A stretch of 64,000 nucleotides of DNA from contig NZ_JAGVRK010000001.1 of assembly GCF_018283675.1 (NCBI RefSeq), positions 2,604,001 to 2,668,000 on the forward strand, read 5' to 3'. The notes under the pieces were generated by a model that searched no databases, was not told the DNA's origin, and saw nothing but the letters and a program-made list of their open reading frames with translations. Made by a program: the position numbers and the translations under genes. The DNA comes from Metabacillus flavus. GTDB taxonomy: Bacteria > Bacillota > Bacilli > Bacillales > Bacillaceae. Within the stretch, counting starts at the first letter, position 1. Each line of letters begins with the position of its first letter. Shown here one piece after another: positions 1 to 9,057 of the stretch.

Positions 1-1576
1 CTCCGGTATCGATTAAGTACGTTCCCTTTTTATACGGCAGTTCAATGACAATGCAATCGCCTTGTCCTACATCCAGAAACGTTATAGAACCATTAGGATC
101 TGTGAAGGGAAGAATGAGATCAATAATGAGCAGCCCCGCTATAATTGAAATAGCACCTATCGTTTTTTTTATCCCTTTTTCCATCGACCAAAAACAATAG
201 ATGACTCCTGCCGTATAACAAAGGAGGAGTAGACTTGGGGGTTTTCCAAGTTTAAGAAGAAAGGGATCCGCAGCAGAAATGAATTCGGTCATTCTGTTGG
301 TCCAATCTATCATCCAATTGGCAATCCGGATTCCGCCTTCCCAAAACGGGATTTGCATGGAGGCCATAAGAAAAGAAATCAAGGACAAAGGCATAAGAAT
401 GAATGAATACAATGGAACATAGCAAGTATTGACGAGCAAACTGAGGAGGGAAATTTCCCAAAAAGAAGATAAAATGAGAGGCATTGTGGAAAGCACCGAA
501 AGAAAGGTGAGAATCAGATTCTGTAGATGAATTCTTCCGCGGTGCTTATTAAATACTGCAGCAGACATTAAGAGACAAAAACTTATAATGAACGTGAGCT
601 GAAATCCGGCTTGAAATAAGTGCATGGGGCTTGACGCGAGCCAAATAATAAATAGGAGCGATAACAGCTTTAGCGGATGAACCGGCCATTTCATAAGAAG
701 AAATAGCAAATATAGCTCTGCTGCCAAAACCGCTCTTATCACTGAGGGAGAGCCCCCTGCTATGATCAAATAGGAAGGCAGAAGAAAGAATAGCAAGAGG
801 GCAGAAGTTTCTCTGCTCAACCCTATTCTCATCATCAGAAACCTCCCTGCTGCGGCAATCAAAGCAACCTGCATTCCCGAGATAGCCAGGAGATGAATGA
901 GGCCGATTCTTTGATACGCCTTTTCTGTATCCTGGTCAATCCATTCCCGCTCTCCAAATATAAGAGCCTGTACAATTCCTGCTGATTCAGGCGGGAAAGA
1001 CCTCAGGATGAATAACAGCCCTTCAGATCTCCATTTAAGCAGCGCAGCTTCAGGCGTGGAACCAATTAGGCAATCACTTACGCTTGATGCCGTTAAAATC
1101 CAGTGAATGGATTGCGCTTCCAAGTATTCTTTATAATTGAAGCCATTTGGAATAGTTGGATTGAGAGGATATTCGAGTGTTCCTTTCACCTTGCAGCTCA
1201 TCCCTCCCTTTATTGTCTGCAGTTTTTGTTTCACTGCTTCATTAGGAATAAACAATCGGATTGCGATTGTTTCATGGCTATCGAGCCTAAGCCTGGCGCT
1301 GAAACGATCTCCATCCGTAACGGGATGCATGGTAAGCATTCCTCTTCCCGTAAAGGCTCCTTCATTGAGTCTGCTTTGGCTATGATGGGTGTGAAATGAG
1401 GACAAGAATAAAAAGATAAAAAAAGCGGCAGCTGCCAAGACACTTGCTCTCGCCCTATTTTTCGAAGCATGAAGCAGGCATCCTCCCAAAACGAGGAGGA
1501 TGCCTGCCCATTCTAACGAGTATTGGACCGAGATGACAGCAATGACAGAGGCAGCTGCACTTAATACGTAATTCAC
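1..1576 (-). CDS. comEC: ComEC/Rec2 DNA-uptake channel protein, C-terminus cut by window edge
   Basis: Membrane channel that carries single-stranded transforming DNA across the cytoplasmic membrane. The frame is open from a GTG at 1576 to the left edge (525 codons; the family is about 750-800). The GTG follows GGAGG by about seven bases and gives MNYVLSAAASVIAVIS. Visible are an early hydrophobic segment, a soluble OB-like part, the competence domain (GLIHLLAISGMQVALIAAA) with many membrane helices, and the start of the C-terminal metallo-beta-lactamase-like domain (FLDVGQGDCIVIELPYKKG, ending at IDTG). The metal-binding HxHxDH motif lies outside the window. It is third in the comEA-comEB-comEC order, 23 bp after comEB. 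Confidence 0.95.
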   Translation of the reverse strand, partial: MNYVLSAAASVIAVISVQYSLEWAGILLVLGGCLLHASKNRARASVLAAAAFFIFLFLSSFHTHHSQSRLNEGAFTGRGMLTMHPVTDGDRFSARLRLDSHETIAIRLFIPNEAVKQKLQTIKGGMSCKVKGTLEYPLNPTIPNGFNYKEYLEAQSIHWILTASSVSDCLIGSTPEAALLKWRSEGLLFILRSFPPESAGIVQALIFGEREWIDQDTEKAYQRIGLIHLLAISGMQVALIAAAGRFLMMRIGLSRETSALLLFFLLPSYLIIAGGSPSVIRAVLAAELYLLFLLMKWPVHPLKLLSLLFIIWLASSPMHLFQAGFQLTFIISFCLLMSAAVFNKHRGRIHLQNLILTFLSVLSTMPLILSSFWEISLLSLLVNTCYVPLYSFILMPLSLISFLMASMQIPFWEGGIRIANWMIDWTNRMTEFISAADPFLLKLGKPPSLLLLCYTAGVIYCFWSMEKGIKKTIGAISIIAGLLIIDLILPFTDPNGSITFLDVGQGDCIVIELPYKKGTYLIDTG

Positions 1577-1599
1577 ACAGGCGCCTCCTAATAATATGA

Positions 1600-2166
1600 T
1601 CAGGACCCCGACATAACCCGGTCAGCCCTTCTTCTCAATTCATCCATTACAGAATCATCATCAACCAGCTCTTTTAACCGGCTGAGCAAATCTGCCAGCA
1701 GCTCGTCCTTTTCCCCGTTTTGAATACTTTCCTGCTGCCTATGCTCTACCTGCTTTACTTTTACACCAGCCTGCTGAAAAAGCTCGATGGCATACGGATG
1801 ATTCTTGTAATCTGCAGAGTAGAAAACCGATTGTATCCCCGCCTGGATAATCGCTTTGCAGCACTGCAGGCATGGAAAATGAGTCACATAAATTTCTGCA
1901 TCCTTTGTCGGCACGCCAAATTTTGCACATTGTAAAATGGCGTTCATCTCGGCATGAATGGTCCGGACACAATGGCCTTCAATGACATAGCATCCTGAAT
2001 CAATGCAATGATCTCCGCCAGCTATGGACCCATTGTAGCCTCCGGCAATCATCCTTTTTTCACGTACAATGGTCGCCCCGACCGCAAGCCTGGTGCATGT
2101 ACTTCTCAATGCCAGCAAATGGCTTTGTGCCATAAAATATTGATCCCATGAAATGCGATTCATCAT
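1600..2166 (-). CDS. comEB: ComE operon protein 2, dCMP deaminase family
   Basis: Zinc-dependent cytidine/deoxycytidylate deaminase family protein of 188 residues. The zinc site is visible as HAE (residues 71-73) with the catalytic glutamate, and PCLQC (98-102). An extra Cys/His pair (DHCIDSGC near 52-59) is typical of dCMP deaminases. In B. subtilis it sits in the comE operon although it is not needed for DNA uptake, so its competence role is by position only. Two ATGs start the frame (2166 and 2163) behind GGAGGG; the second has the better spacing. It lies 61 bp after comEA and 23 bp before comEC. Confidence 0.93.
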   Translation of the reverse strand: MMNRISWDQYFMAQSHLLALRSTCTRLAVGATIVREKRMIAGGYNGSIAGGDHCIDSGCYVIEGHCVRTIHAEMNAILQCAKFGVPTKDAEIYVTHFPCLQCCKAIIQAGIQSVFYSADYKNHPYAIELFQQAGVKVKQVEHRQQESIQNGEKDELLADLLSRLKELVDDDSVMDELRRRADRVMSGS

Positions 2167-2227
2167 TTATCCCTCCGCTTTTGTACCTTCTATTATTTTA
2201 GCGGTGAAGGAAATCCTCCGTCAAAGG

Positions 2228-2878
2228 TTAATTAACCTGTATCAAATCTTCCAGCTTTTCATAGGTTTTATCCCCGATTCCCGAAACCTCTTTTAATTCC
2301 TCTTCGGACTTAAATTTTCCCTTTTCTTCCCTGTATGCTAAAATGGCTTCCGCTTTAGAAGGGCCTATACCCGGGAGCGTCTGCAGATCTTCCAGTCCAG
2401 CCGTGTTGAGATTGACCTTCCCTGCGTCTGACGAGGCACTTCCTTGAGCAGCGATCGTTCCCTGAGAGAGCTCTGTTTCCACTGTTTCTCCTTTAACAGG
2501 GATATATATAGCTGTACCATCCTCCAAAACCGCAGCCAGGTTAACTTGCTTCCCATCGGCAGATTCCAGCAATCCTCCTGCTCGATCAACAGCATCCTTC
2601 ACCCTGCAGCCTTCCCATAATTCATAAACTCCCGGACGATGGACGGATCCTTTTACATCCACCATAAACAATTCTTTTTTCGTACTCGCTTCCTTTTCAT
2701 CTGCCGCTTCAGTGAAAGCTTCAGCTGTGCTATTATCCTGAATTTCAACACGATCAGGGATTACCTGGGTTTTTTCTGCCTTTTCCGGCAGTTCTCTAGA
2801 AAACATTAAAAATACAGCTGCTAGCAGAATGAGAGACCCTGCAATCAATAAAACTTTATACTTCTGTAAAAAATCCAT
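2228..2878 (-). CDS. comEA: ComEA competence DNA receptor
   Basis: Membrane-anchored receptor that binds double-stranded DNA at the cell surface during transformation. The 216 residues show an N-terminal membrane anchor (about 8-25), a low-complexity acidic linker, an SLBB-type domain (about 70-127) and a C-terminal tandem helix-hairpin-helix DNA-binding domain with LPGIGPSKAEAIL (168-180) and VSGIGDKTYEKL (198-209). This is the complete B. subtilis-type architecture. First gene of the comE operon; a TATAAT lies at 2894-2899 but no good -35 accompanies it. Expression presumably depends on ComK, but I found no clear pair of ComK boxes. Confidence 0.96.
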   Translation of the reverse strand: MDFLQKYKVLLIAGSLILLAAVFLMFSRELPEKAEKTQVIPDRVEIQDNSTAEAFTEAADEKEASTKKELFMVDVKGSVHRPGVYELWEGCRVKDAVDRAGGLLESADGKQVNLAAVLEDGTAIYIPVKGETVETELSQGTIAAQGSASSDAGKVNLNTAGLEDLQTLPGIGPSKAEAILAYREEKGKFKSEEELKEVSGIGDKTYEKLEDLIQVN

Positions 2879-2967
2879 GAATCACCTCAAAAGATTATAT
2901 TTGGAATAAGTAAAAAAGGAGCAGCATAATGTGTAGGAGAATAGGCAAGTGAAGGAGGGGAAAGCCA

Positions 2968-3795
2968 TTGAACATCGGTTTTATTGGAACGGGCAATATG
3001 GGAAGGATACTTATCGAGGCTTTCGTTGAGTCAAAGGCGATAAAACCCCAGGCAATTCATATAACGAATCGGACTTTAGAAAAAGCTCATCATATACAAT
3101 CGGAGTTTCCAGGAATTCATGTGAGCGAAAACAGCGAAGAGATTGCGAGAACATGCTCTTTGATTTTTCTTTGTGTGAAGCCGCTTGATCTGCATGCATT
3201 AGTGACACGTCTTTCTCCGCAGCTGACGAAAGATCATTGTCTAATTTCGATTACGAGTCCCGTTTCTGCAAATCTTCTTGAAACCATCTCTCCCTGCCAA
3301 ACGGCCAGAGTGATTCCCAGCATTACCAACCGTGCACTGAGCGGAGTGTCGCTCCTCACTTTTGGAGAATCGTGCTCGGAGGAGAACCGGGCTTATATTC
3401 TTCAATTATGTTCTCGCATATCAGAACCTGTTCTCATTGAGGAGAATGTAACCAGGGCTGCATCTGATATTGTCAGCTGCGGGCCGGCATTTTTCAGTTA
3501 CCTTCTGCAACGTTTTACTGATGCGGCCGTTCAGGAAACACAAATCAGCAGGGAAATGGCGGAGCAGCTTGCAGCAGGGATGATTACGGGAATGGGGAAG
3601 CTGATTGAAACCGGGCATTATACACTGCCTGGCCTGCAAAAAAAGGTTTGTGTTAAAGGCGGAGTTACCGGTGAAGGAATCAGTATTCTTGAAAAGGAGC
3701 TTGGGAACGTATTTGAGCACTTGTTCAGGAAGACACATGAGAAGTTTGATGAAGATCTTTCGCTGGTCGGGGATCAATTCAGGAGCCATCACTAA
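2968..3795 (+). CDS. comER: ComER, pyrroline-5-carboxylate reductase-like protein
   Basis: Protein of 275 residues from the ProC (pyrroline-5-carboxylate reductase) family, encoded divergently from comEA as in B. subtilis. It starts at TTG behind GAAGGAGGGG. The Rossmann motif GFIGTGNMG (residues 4-12) and the C-terminal dimerisation region (CVKGGVTGEGISILEKE) are visible. The role in competence is historical. Links to sporulation and biofilm formation have been reported in other Bacillus species, but its reaction is not established. A bidirectional terminator follows. Confidence 0.9.
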   Translation: MNIGFIGTGNMGRILIEAFVESKAIKPQAIHITNRTLEKAHHIQSEFPGIHVSENSEEIARTCSLIFLCVKPLDLHALVTRLSPQLTKDHCLISITSPVSANLLETISPCQTARVIPSITNRALSGVSLLTFGESCSEENRAYILQLCSRISEPVLIEENVTRAASDIVSCGPAFFSYLLQRFTDAAVQETQISREMAEQLAAGMITGMGKLIETGHYTLPGLQKKVCVKGGVTGEGISILEKELGNVFEHLFRKTHEKFDEDLSLVGDQFRSHH

Positions 3796-3850
3796 TTCAA
3801 ATTCGTCATCGTTCTGTATATTCCTTCAATAAATTTAAAAAAAGCGAAAA

Positions 3851-3877
3851 AAAAGGACGCAGCGCGCGTCCTTTTTT
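3851..3877. terminator. Bidirectional terminator between comER and yqeM
   Basis: Ten-base perfect stem AAAAGGACGC / GCGTCCTTTT (3851-3860 and 3866-3875) with a five-base loop, followed by T-runs in both directions. It separates the convergent comER and yqeM transcripts. Confidence 0.85.
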
Positions 3878-4628
3878 AGTTACTGGTTTTTCTGGCAGCA
3901 AAAAAAATCCGTTCTGCCTCTTCACTTACCGCACCCGGCTGAAAATCTCCAAAGCACTCAAGGACTTCAAATCCTGCATCCTTCAGCCAAAGAAAGATTT
4001 CCCCGGTTTCGTATGTCCGCTGCTGATGAAATTCATCAATCCGGCTGTAGCGCTCCTCATCATCTTTGACAAAAAAGGTAAGCTCATGCTCAACTGAATG
4101 TTTTTTTTCCCCTTCAAAGCACTGCCAGATCAAGCTCACATCATCGCCTGCATCAGCAAATGTTGAACCAGCAAGTATGTGCTTCATTTTATAAATGGAG
4201 TGAATATCAAAAAGGAAAAGTCCATTATCGTGCAGCATTTCAACAACGGATTTGAAGGCACTTTGCACATCTTGTTCTTCAAGCAAATAATTCAGGGAGT
4301 CGCAGTTGATGATGACAGCATCATAAGCAAGATCGTGGCCCTCCATCTCTCTCATATCCTGCTGAAAGAAAGGAATTGGCATCCTCTTCTCTTCTGCTTT
4401 TTGGATAGCGAGAGCGAGCATGTCTTCACTTAAATCTGCACCAGTCATCTCATAGCCTTTTTCATGAAGCAATACGGTGATTTCACCAGTTCCGCACGCT
4501 AAATCCATAACTTTCCTGCCTGTGTTTCCGTACTTTATTAGTAATGAATCCAGCAAGTCGGCCCAATCCTGATAAGGGACATCCTCCATCAGATGATCAT
4601 AGACACCCGCAAAGCCCTGATACATCAT
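3876..4628 (-). CDS. yqeM: Class I SAM-dependent methyltransferase YqeM
   Basis: Putative methyltransferase of 250 residues with an unknown substrate. Motif I is VMDLACGTGEI (40-50), followed by an acidic post-motif (GADLSEDML) and a motif-II-like segment (YDAVIINCDSLNYLL). It is the last gene of the yqe block, overlaps rsfS by four bases (ATGA) and is therefore likely translationally coupled. Its place next to ribosome-assembly genes suggests, but does not prove, a role in translation. Confidence 0.88.
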   Translation of the reverse strand: MMYQGFAGVYDHLMEDVPYQDWADLLDSLLIKYGNTGRKVMDLACGTGEITVLLHEKGYEMTGADLSEDMLALAIQKAEEKRMPIPFFQQDMREMEGHDLAYDAVIINCDSLNYLLEEQDVQSAFKSVVEMLHDNGLFLFDIHSIYKMKHILAGSTFADAGDDVSLIWQCFEGEKKHSVEHELTFFVKDDEERYSRIDEFHQQRTYETGEIFLWLKDAGFEVLECFGDFQPGAVSEEAERIFFAARKTSN

Positions 4629-4981
4629 ACTTCAAGCAGCTTGGCCACATCTTCAGACGGGGCGTCTCCCCAAAGTTTTTCAAGATTGTAATAAATACGC
4701 TCATCACGGTGAAAAACATGCGCTACAACATCGCCAAGGTCGACGAGAATCCAGCGTGCTTCATCGAATCCTTCCATTTTTTTAACCTGTATTCCATTTT
4801 CGTCCGCTTTATCTTTAATCTCACGGGCAATGGCCTGAACTTGTTTATCTGAATTTCCGTGGCAGATTAAAAAATAATCTGCAATAAGAGATAAACCCTT
4901 CATTCGCAATGCGACCATGTCTTCTGCTCTTTTATCATCCGCTGCAGCAGCAGCCAGCTTTAAAATATCTTTTTCATTCAT
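4625..4981 (-). CDS. rsfS: Ribosomal silencing factor RsfS
   Basis: RsfS/Iojap family protein of 118 residues. The family binds ribosomal protein uL14 on the large subunit and blocks subunit joining in starvation. The conserved core SLIADYFLICHGNSDKQVQA and the WILVDLGDVVAHVFHRD segment are both present, and the length is typical. It overlaps yqeK upstream and yqeM downstream by four bases each, so the three are co-transcribed and probably coupled in translation. Called yqeL in B. subtilis. Confidence 0.95.
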   Translation of the reverse strand: MNEKDILKLAAAAADDKRAEDMVALRMKGLSLIADYFLICHGNSDKQVQAIAREIKDKADENGIQVKKMEGFDEARWILVDLGDVVAHVFHRDERIYYNLEKLWGDAPSEDVAKLLEV

Positions 4982-5559
4982 TCTGAATTCAAATCCTCCC
5001 GTTTTGCTAAGATTAAATCGTTATAAGCTTCAATTGTCATTGGATAAACAGCCTGATTTTTCTTAAGCAAAAACATAATTGTGTTTTGCAATGATAGAAT
5101 CATCGCTTCATTCAAGTCCCTTTTAGCAGCTTCTCTTGCCTCTTCTGCACCCGGAAACCTTCTTCCGGGTTCAATATAATCCGCAACATATATGACCTTT
5201 TCAAGTACGCTCATACCAGCCTTGCCTGATGTATGGTAACGGATTGCGTCAAGTACTTCCAGATCTTCTATACCCGCTTCTTTTTGAACAAGGTAAGCGC
5301 CTGCTGGTGCGTGCCATAATTCTTCGTTATGGATAAGCAAATCTCTCCTCATGTTCTGATTGAGAATAATCTGCCTCATTTCTTCCTTTTGCCTGAACTT
5401 TGCATAGTCGTGGAAAATAGCAGCCATTTCCGCCTTCTTAACGTCCGCACCATATTTCCCCGCAAGTTCAATAGCCGTTTCCATGACCCCAAGGGTATGC
5501 TGATAGCGATGGTCTTTCAGCTGTTCCTTTACAATTGCCAAAGCTTGCTTACTTTCCAT
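4978..5559 (-). CDS. yqeK: HD-domain Ap4A hydrolase YqeK
   Basis: HD-superfamily metal-dependent phosphohydrolase of 193 residues. The HD pair is in AAIFHDYAKF (residues 50-51), with the upstream His in RYQHTLGV and a later HTSG motif. YqeK proteins hydrolyse diadenosine tetraphosphate symmetrically to two ADP. The start overlaps the 3' end of nadD by 11 bases and the stop overlaps rsfS, placing it in the middle of the operon. Confidence 0.93.
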   Translation of the reverse strand: MESKQALAIVKEQLKDHRYQHTLGVMETAIELAGKYGADVKKAEMAAIFHDYAKFRQKEEMRQIILNQNMRRDLLIHNEELWHAPAGAYLVQKEAGIEDLEVLDAIRYHTSGKAGMSVLEKVIYVADYIEPGRRFPGAEEAREAAKRDLNEAMILSLQNTIMFLLKKNQAVYPMTIEAYNDLILAKREDLNSE

Positions 5560-6118
5560 ACAGCCCCTTCTCCTTAATTAAGTCCATTATTTTATCCTGC
5601 AGCAAAAAACTTGTTGTTATGCCTTGTTCAATCCTGTGCCTGATCATAGACGATGAAACGTCAAATTGAGGAACGTCGACCATGGTCAAACTGTAGGCTG
5701 TATCCGGAGAATAACCAGGCCTGCCCACTCCCACAAAACGGACCATAGATAAAAGCTGATCGACTCGGTTCCATTTTGGCAAATATTCAATCATATCTGC
5801 TCCGATGATAAATGAAAAATGATACTCAGGATATTTTTCCCTCAGCAGCACAATCGTATCATATGTATAAGAAGGACCGGTCCGCTCAAGTTCGATTGGT
5901 TCCACCAGGAATCCCTCTTTTCCGCTGATAGCAAGCTCGAGCATTTCGCAGCGGTCCATCGGACTTGAATGCTCCTCATCCTGTTTATGAGGGGGAAGGC
6001 TGTTTGGCAGGAACCATATTTCATCCAAAGAGAGGGCAGCCTTTACTTCGCTTGCCATAAGCAGGTGACCGAAATGGGGCGGATCAAATGTACCGCCAAA
6101 AATACCAATTTCCTTCAT
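5549..6118 (-). CDS. nadD: Nicotinate-nucleotide adenylyltransferase
   Basis: Converts nicotinate mononucleotide and ATP to deamido-NAD in NAD synthesis. The ATG at 6118 follows GAAGGGG and gives 189 residues, the usual B. subtilis length. A longer frame reaching 6268 only reads through the yqeI coding region. The nucleotidyltransferase signature GGTFDPPHFGH lies at residues 8-18, and the C-terminal SSSMIRHRI corresponds to the second conserved motif. It lies between yqeI (16 bp upstream) and yqeK (overlapping). Confidence 0.96.
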   Translation of the reverse strand: MKEIGIFGGTFDPPHFGHLLMASEVKAALSLDEIWFLPNSLPPHKQDEEHSSPMDRCEMLELAISGKEGFLVEPIELERTGPSYTYDTIVLLREKYPEYHFSFIIGADMIEYLPKWNRVDQLLSMVRFVGVGRPGYSPDTAYSLTMVDVPQFDVSSSMIRHRIEQGITTSFLLQDKIMDLIKEKGLYGK

Positions 6119-6134
6119 CCATAAATCCCCTTCG

Positions 6135-6428
6135 TCAGTTCGGCAGCTTAATCTGCTTATTCTCCCGTGATTCTTTATAAAGGACAATCGTATTTCCGAT
6201 AATCTGTACAAGCTCTGCTCTTGCACCCTTTGAAAGTCTCTCTGCAACTTCATCTTTATCTTCATCACAATTTTGAAGAATGCTCACTTTAAGAAGTTCT
6301 CTTCCTTCTAGAGCTTCTTCAATTTGCTTAATCATATTGTCATTGACTCCACCCTTGCCTACTTGAAAAATAGGGTTAAGGTGGTGTGCTTCCGCACGCA
6401 AAAATCGTTTTTGTTTACCTGTTAGCAT
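6135..6428 (-). CDS. yqeI: YhbY-type RNA-binding protein YqeI
   Basis: CRS1-YhbY domain protein of 97 residues. The family associates with pre-50S ribosomal particles. LTGKQKRFLRAEAHHLNPIF at the N-terminus and the GKGGVND loop (GxxG-like RNA-binding turn) are characteristic. It starts two bases after the aroE stop, so it is tightly co-transcribed with aroE and nadD. Confidence 0.93.
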   Translation of the reverse strand: MLTGKQKRFLRAEAHHLNPIFQVGKGGVNDNMIKQIEEALEGRELLKVSILQNCDEDKDEVAERLSKGARAELVQIIGNTIVLYKESRENKQIKLPN

Positions 6429-6430
6429 AT

Positions 6431-7267
6431 TTATTTGCCTCCTAATTTTTCCAAAACTACTGATTCCATGAGCTGAATGTCCGGCATTTTCCCTGTCCAG
6501 TGCCGGAAGGAAAGCGCAGCCTGATAAATAAACATTCCAACCCCTGGAATAACGCGGCAGCCGCGCTGTTCCGCATCCTTTATAAAAGCTGTTTTTATCG
6601 GGTTGTATATGATATCGCTCACGAGCGTTCCTTCTGAAATATTTTCAAGGGAAATCGGCTGGTCATTTATATTAGGCGACATTCCAATAGAAGTCGTCTG
6701 TATGACAAGGTGATATTCAGCAAGATGACACTCCGCTTCCTCGAGACTCAATGTCCGTCCAGGAACAGCTGCATCATATTCTTGAATTATGGCCAATGCT
6801 TTTTCTTTTGTTCTGTTGGCCACGTCTATTCTGCCTGTCTGAGCATGTGCGAGTGCGGTATAGATTCCTCTTGCAGCTCCGCCTGCTCCAATAATCAGGC
6901 ATTTCATTTCAGATAGCGGGGACGTTAAGAATGGTTTAATGGACTCCAGGTACCCTGGACCATCTGTATTATATCCGGTCAACACGCCATCCAGGTTAAC
7001 GATCGTGTTGACGGCTCCCATTTCTGCAGCTGTCTTATCCACATGGTCTAAATAGGCGATTACATTCTCTTTATGGGGAATGGTTACATTGACTCCCTTT
7101 ATGCCAAGAGCCCTGATTCCGTTAACCGCTGCACCAAGCTGGTCTTTTTCAACATGAAACCTGTGGTAGACTGCATCCAATTTCTGATCCTTAAAGGAGC
7201 GGTTGTGAATGTCAGGTGACATGGAATGGCCAACGGGACATCCGATTATACCATATAAATCTGCCAT
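6431..7267 (-). CDS. aroE: Shikimate dehydrogenase (NADP)
   Basis: Reduces 3-dehydroshikimate to shikimate in aromatic amino acid synthesis; 278 residues, full length. The substrate-binding serines are in GHSMSP (about residues 15 and 17), the catalytic lysine in NVTIPHKE (about 66), the second substrate motif is GYNTDGPGY, and the NADP site is GAGGAARGI. B. subtilis calls this gene aroD. It sits between yqeH and yqeI in the same order. Confidence 0.96.
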   Translation of the reverse strand: MADLYGIIGCPVGHSMSPDIHNRSFKDQKLDAVYHRFHVEKDQLGAAVNGIRALGIKGVNVTIPHKENVIAYLDHVDKTAAEMGAVNTIVNLDGVLTGYNTDGPGYLESIKPFLTSPLSEMKCLIIGAGGAARGIYTALAHAQTGRIDVANRTKEKALAIIQEYDAAVPGRTLSLEEAECHLAEYHLVIQTTSIGMSPNINDQPISLENISEGTLVSDIIYNPIKTAFIKDAEQRGCRVIPGVGMFIYQAALSFRHWTGKMPDIQLMESVVLEKLGGK

Positions 7268-7293
7268 TTAAGCTCCCCCTTTATAGAAGTGCT

Positions 7294-8412
7294 TCAGATA
7301 AGCGAGTTTCTTAAGCCGACATAAACGCCTTTTGGAGCGTAGGCAACAATTTTCTTATTCGGTTCGTTCACTGTAATCCATCCTAAGCCTGAAAATACAA
7401 TATCCGTTTTCTCCTGCTTGATTGTAAACACATGCGGAACAAGCTCAGGAAAATCTTCGAGCTGATCAGGTCTCGGCGGGGATAAAAGCTCTCCTCGATG
7501 GGTTTCATACAGGGTATCCGCCTGCTCAAGCTTTGTCCGGTGAATATAAAGCTCATTCGGGATGTAGCAGGTGAATGTACTTCTTCCTCCATGAATAAAA
7601 TCGAACCGAGCCAGCCCTCCAAAAAACAAAGTCTGTTCTTCATTCAGCTGGAACACTTTGGGCTTGATCTCTTTTTTAGGGGAAAGGAGCTTCAAATCAT
7701 CCTGATTCACAAAATGAGCCATCTGATGATGATTAATAATTCCCGGAGTATCATAGAGTGCAGAACCGTCATCCAGTGGGATTTCAATTAAATCCAGGGT
7801 GGTGCCAGGGTAATGAGAGGTTGTAATTAAATCCTGTTCCCCTGCCACTTCTTTGATGATCCTGTTGATAAATGTAGATTTACCTACATTCGTACAGCCT
7901 ACAACATAGACGTCTTTACCTTCCCGGTAATGCTCAATCGCTTCGGCCACTTCTTTGACTCCCTGCCCTCTCGAAGAGCTCACTAAGAATATATCGATTG
8001 GTTTCAAACCGTTTTCTTTTGCTTCACGCTGCATCCATTGAATCAGCTTCTGTTCCTTTACTGATTTAGGCAGAATATCAGCTTTATTGGCTACAAGCAG
8101 GATTGGATTGTTTCCTGCAAAACGCTGTATCCCGCTGATCCAGCTCCCGTTAAAATCGAAGATATCGACAATCTTAACAATTAGTGAATCTGTTTCCCCA
8201 ACCCCGTGAAGAATTTTTAAAAAATCTGCATCGGTAAGTGCCACATCTTGAATTTCATTGTAATTTTTCAGTCTGAAGCAGCGCTGGCATATTACGGGCT
8301 CTCTGAGCAGCGCGCTTGGGGGTGTATACCCGACTTCTCCAGGGTTTTCGGTTTGAATAACGGCTCCGCAGCCAACACAGGTAATTTCTTCTCTCACTGC
8401 TTTTCCTCCCAT
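7294..8412 (-). CDS. yqeH: Circularly permuted GTPase YqeH, 30S assembly
   Basis: GTPase needed for small-subunit maturation; 372 residues. An N-terminal zinc finger (Cys12, Cys15, Cys42, Cys45) precedes the permuted GTPase, where G4 (VANKADILP) comes before G1 (GCTNVGKST) and G3 (DTPG). A C-terminal RNA-binding region follows. The start overlaps yqeG by 19 bases. Confidence 0.96.
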   Translation of the reverse strand: MGGKAVREEITCVGCGAVIQTENPGEVGYTPPSALLREPVICQRCFRLKNYNEIQDVALTDADFLKILHGVGETDSLIVKIVDIFDFNGSWISGIQRFAGNNPILLVANKADILPKSVKEQKLIQWMQREAKENGLKPIDIFLVSSSRGQGVKEVAEAIEHYREGKDVYVVGCTNVGKSTFINRIIKEVAGEQDLITTSHYPGTTLDLIEIPLDDGSALYDTPGIINHHQMAHFVNQDDLKLLSPKKEIKPKVFQLNEEQTLFFGGLARFDFIHGGRSTFTCYIPNELYIHRTKLEQADTLYETHRGELLSPPRPDQLEDFPELVPHVFTIKQEKTDIVFSGLGWITVNEPNKKIVAYAPKGVYVGLRNSLI

Positions 8413-8924
8413 TGAATCATGCCTTTTTTCTTTAGTGTGTCCATGATTCTGCGCTCAATTTTGCGGTTGAATTTTGTCATGGCACCGTCTGTTGAAGCTA
8501 CAGGCACCACAAGAATCGTATGGAATCCGTTCCGGTTCCCTCCAAGCACATCTGTCAGGAGCTGATCACCGATCACTACAACTTCTTCTTTTTTCAGCTG
8601 CATATCATGAATGGCTTTTCTGAATGCACGGCCCATTGGTTTCCTGGCTTTGTAGATGAACGGAATACGAAGAGGATCTGAAAAATCCTTCACGCGTTTT
8701 TCGACGTTGTTTGAAACAATGGTTACTTTAATTCCGCTGTCATTCATCTCTTTGAACCACTCGATTAATTTAGGCGTGGCACTGGGCCTGTCCCATTCTA
8801 CAAGAGTGTTATCCAGGTCCGTGATGATTCCTTTTATATTGCGTTCCTTAAGCTTATAAGGGTTAATCTCGAATATACTTTTAACAAATTCGCCTGGTAA
8901 AAACATTTTTAACAAGGGGCTCAC
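8394..8924 (-). CDS. yqeG: YqeG family HAD-type phosphatase
   Basis: Haloacid dehalogenase superfamily protein of 176 residues related to phosphatidylglycerophosphatase-type HADs. Motif I is ITDLDNTLVEWD (nucleophile about Asp36, acid/base Asp38), motif II is TIVSNN, and a later GDQLLTDVLGGN supplies the metal-binding aspartates. First gene of the yqe operon, so its promoter should lie between 8925 and about 9057. The substrate is not proven in Bacillus. Confidence 0.92.
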   Translation of the reverse strand: MSPLLKMFLPGEFVKSIFEINPYKLKERNIKGIITDLDNTLVEWDRPSATPKLIEWFKEMNDSGIKVTIVSNNVEKRVKDFSDPLRIPFIYKARKPMGRAFRKAIHDMQLKKEEVVVIGDQLLTDVLGGNRNGFHTILVVPVASTDGAMTKFNRKIERRIMDTLKKKGMIQWEEKQ

Positions 8925-9057
8925 ACCTCTAAGTTCATATTTAGCCAGTATCCATCTTACCCAATTTCGACAAATCTTTCAAAAAAATCTTCAAATAACA
9001 CCGATTAATGGTAATTTAAAGAAAATTTTTCGACAGATACCGGCTCTATCCTACACC

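Noticed and set aside
2879-2967. ComK-box-like AAAAGATTATATTT in the comEA-comER gap
   Set aside because: The second half is TATT rather than TTTT and there is no correctly spaced second box.
5549-6268. Longer 239-residue start for nadD
   Set aside because: The extra 50 residues overlap yqeI coding sequence; the ATG at 6118 has a ribosome site and gives the family length.
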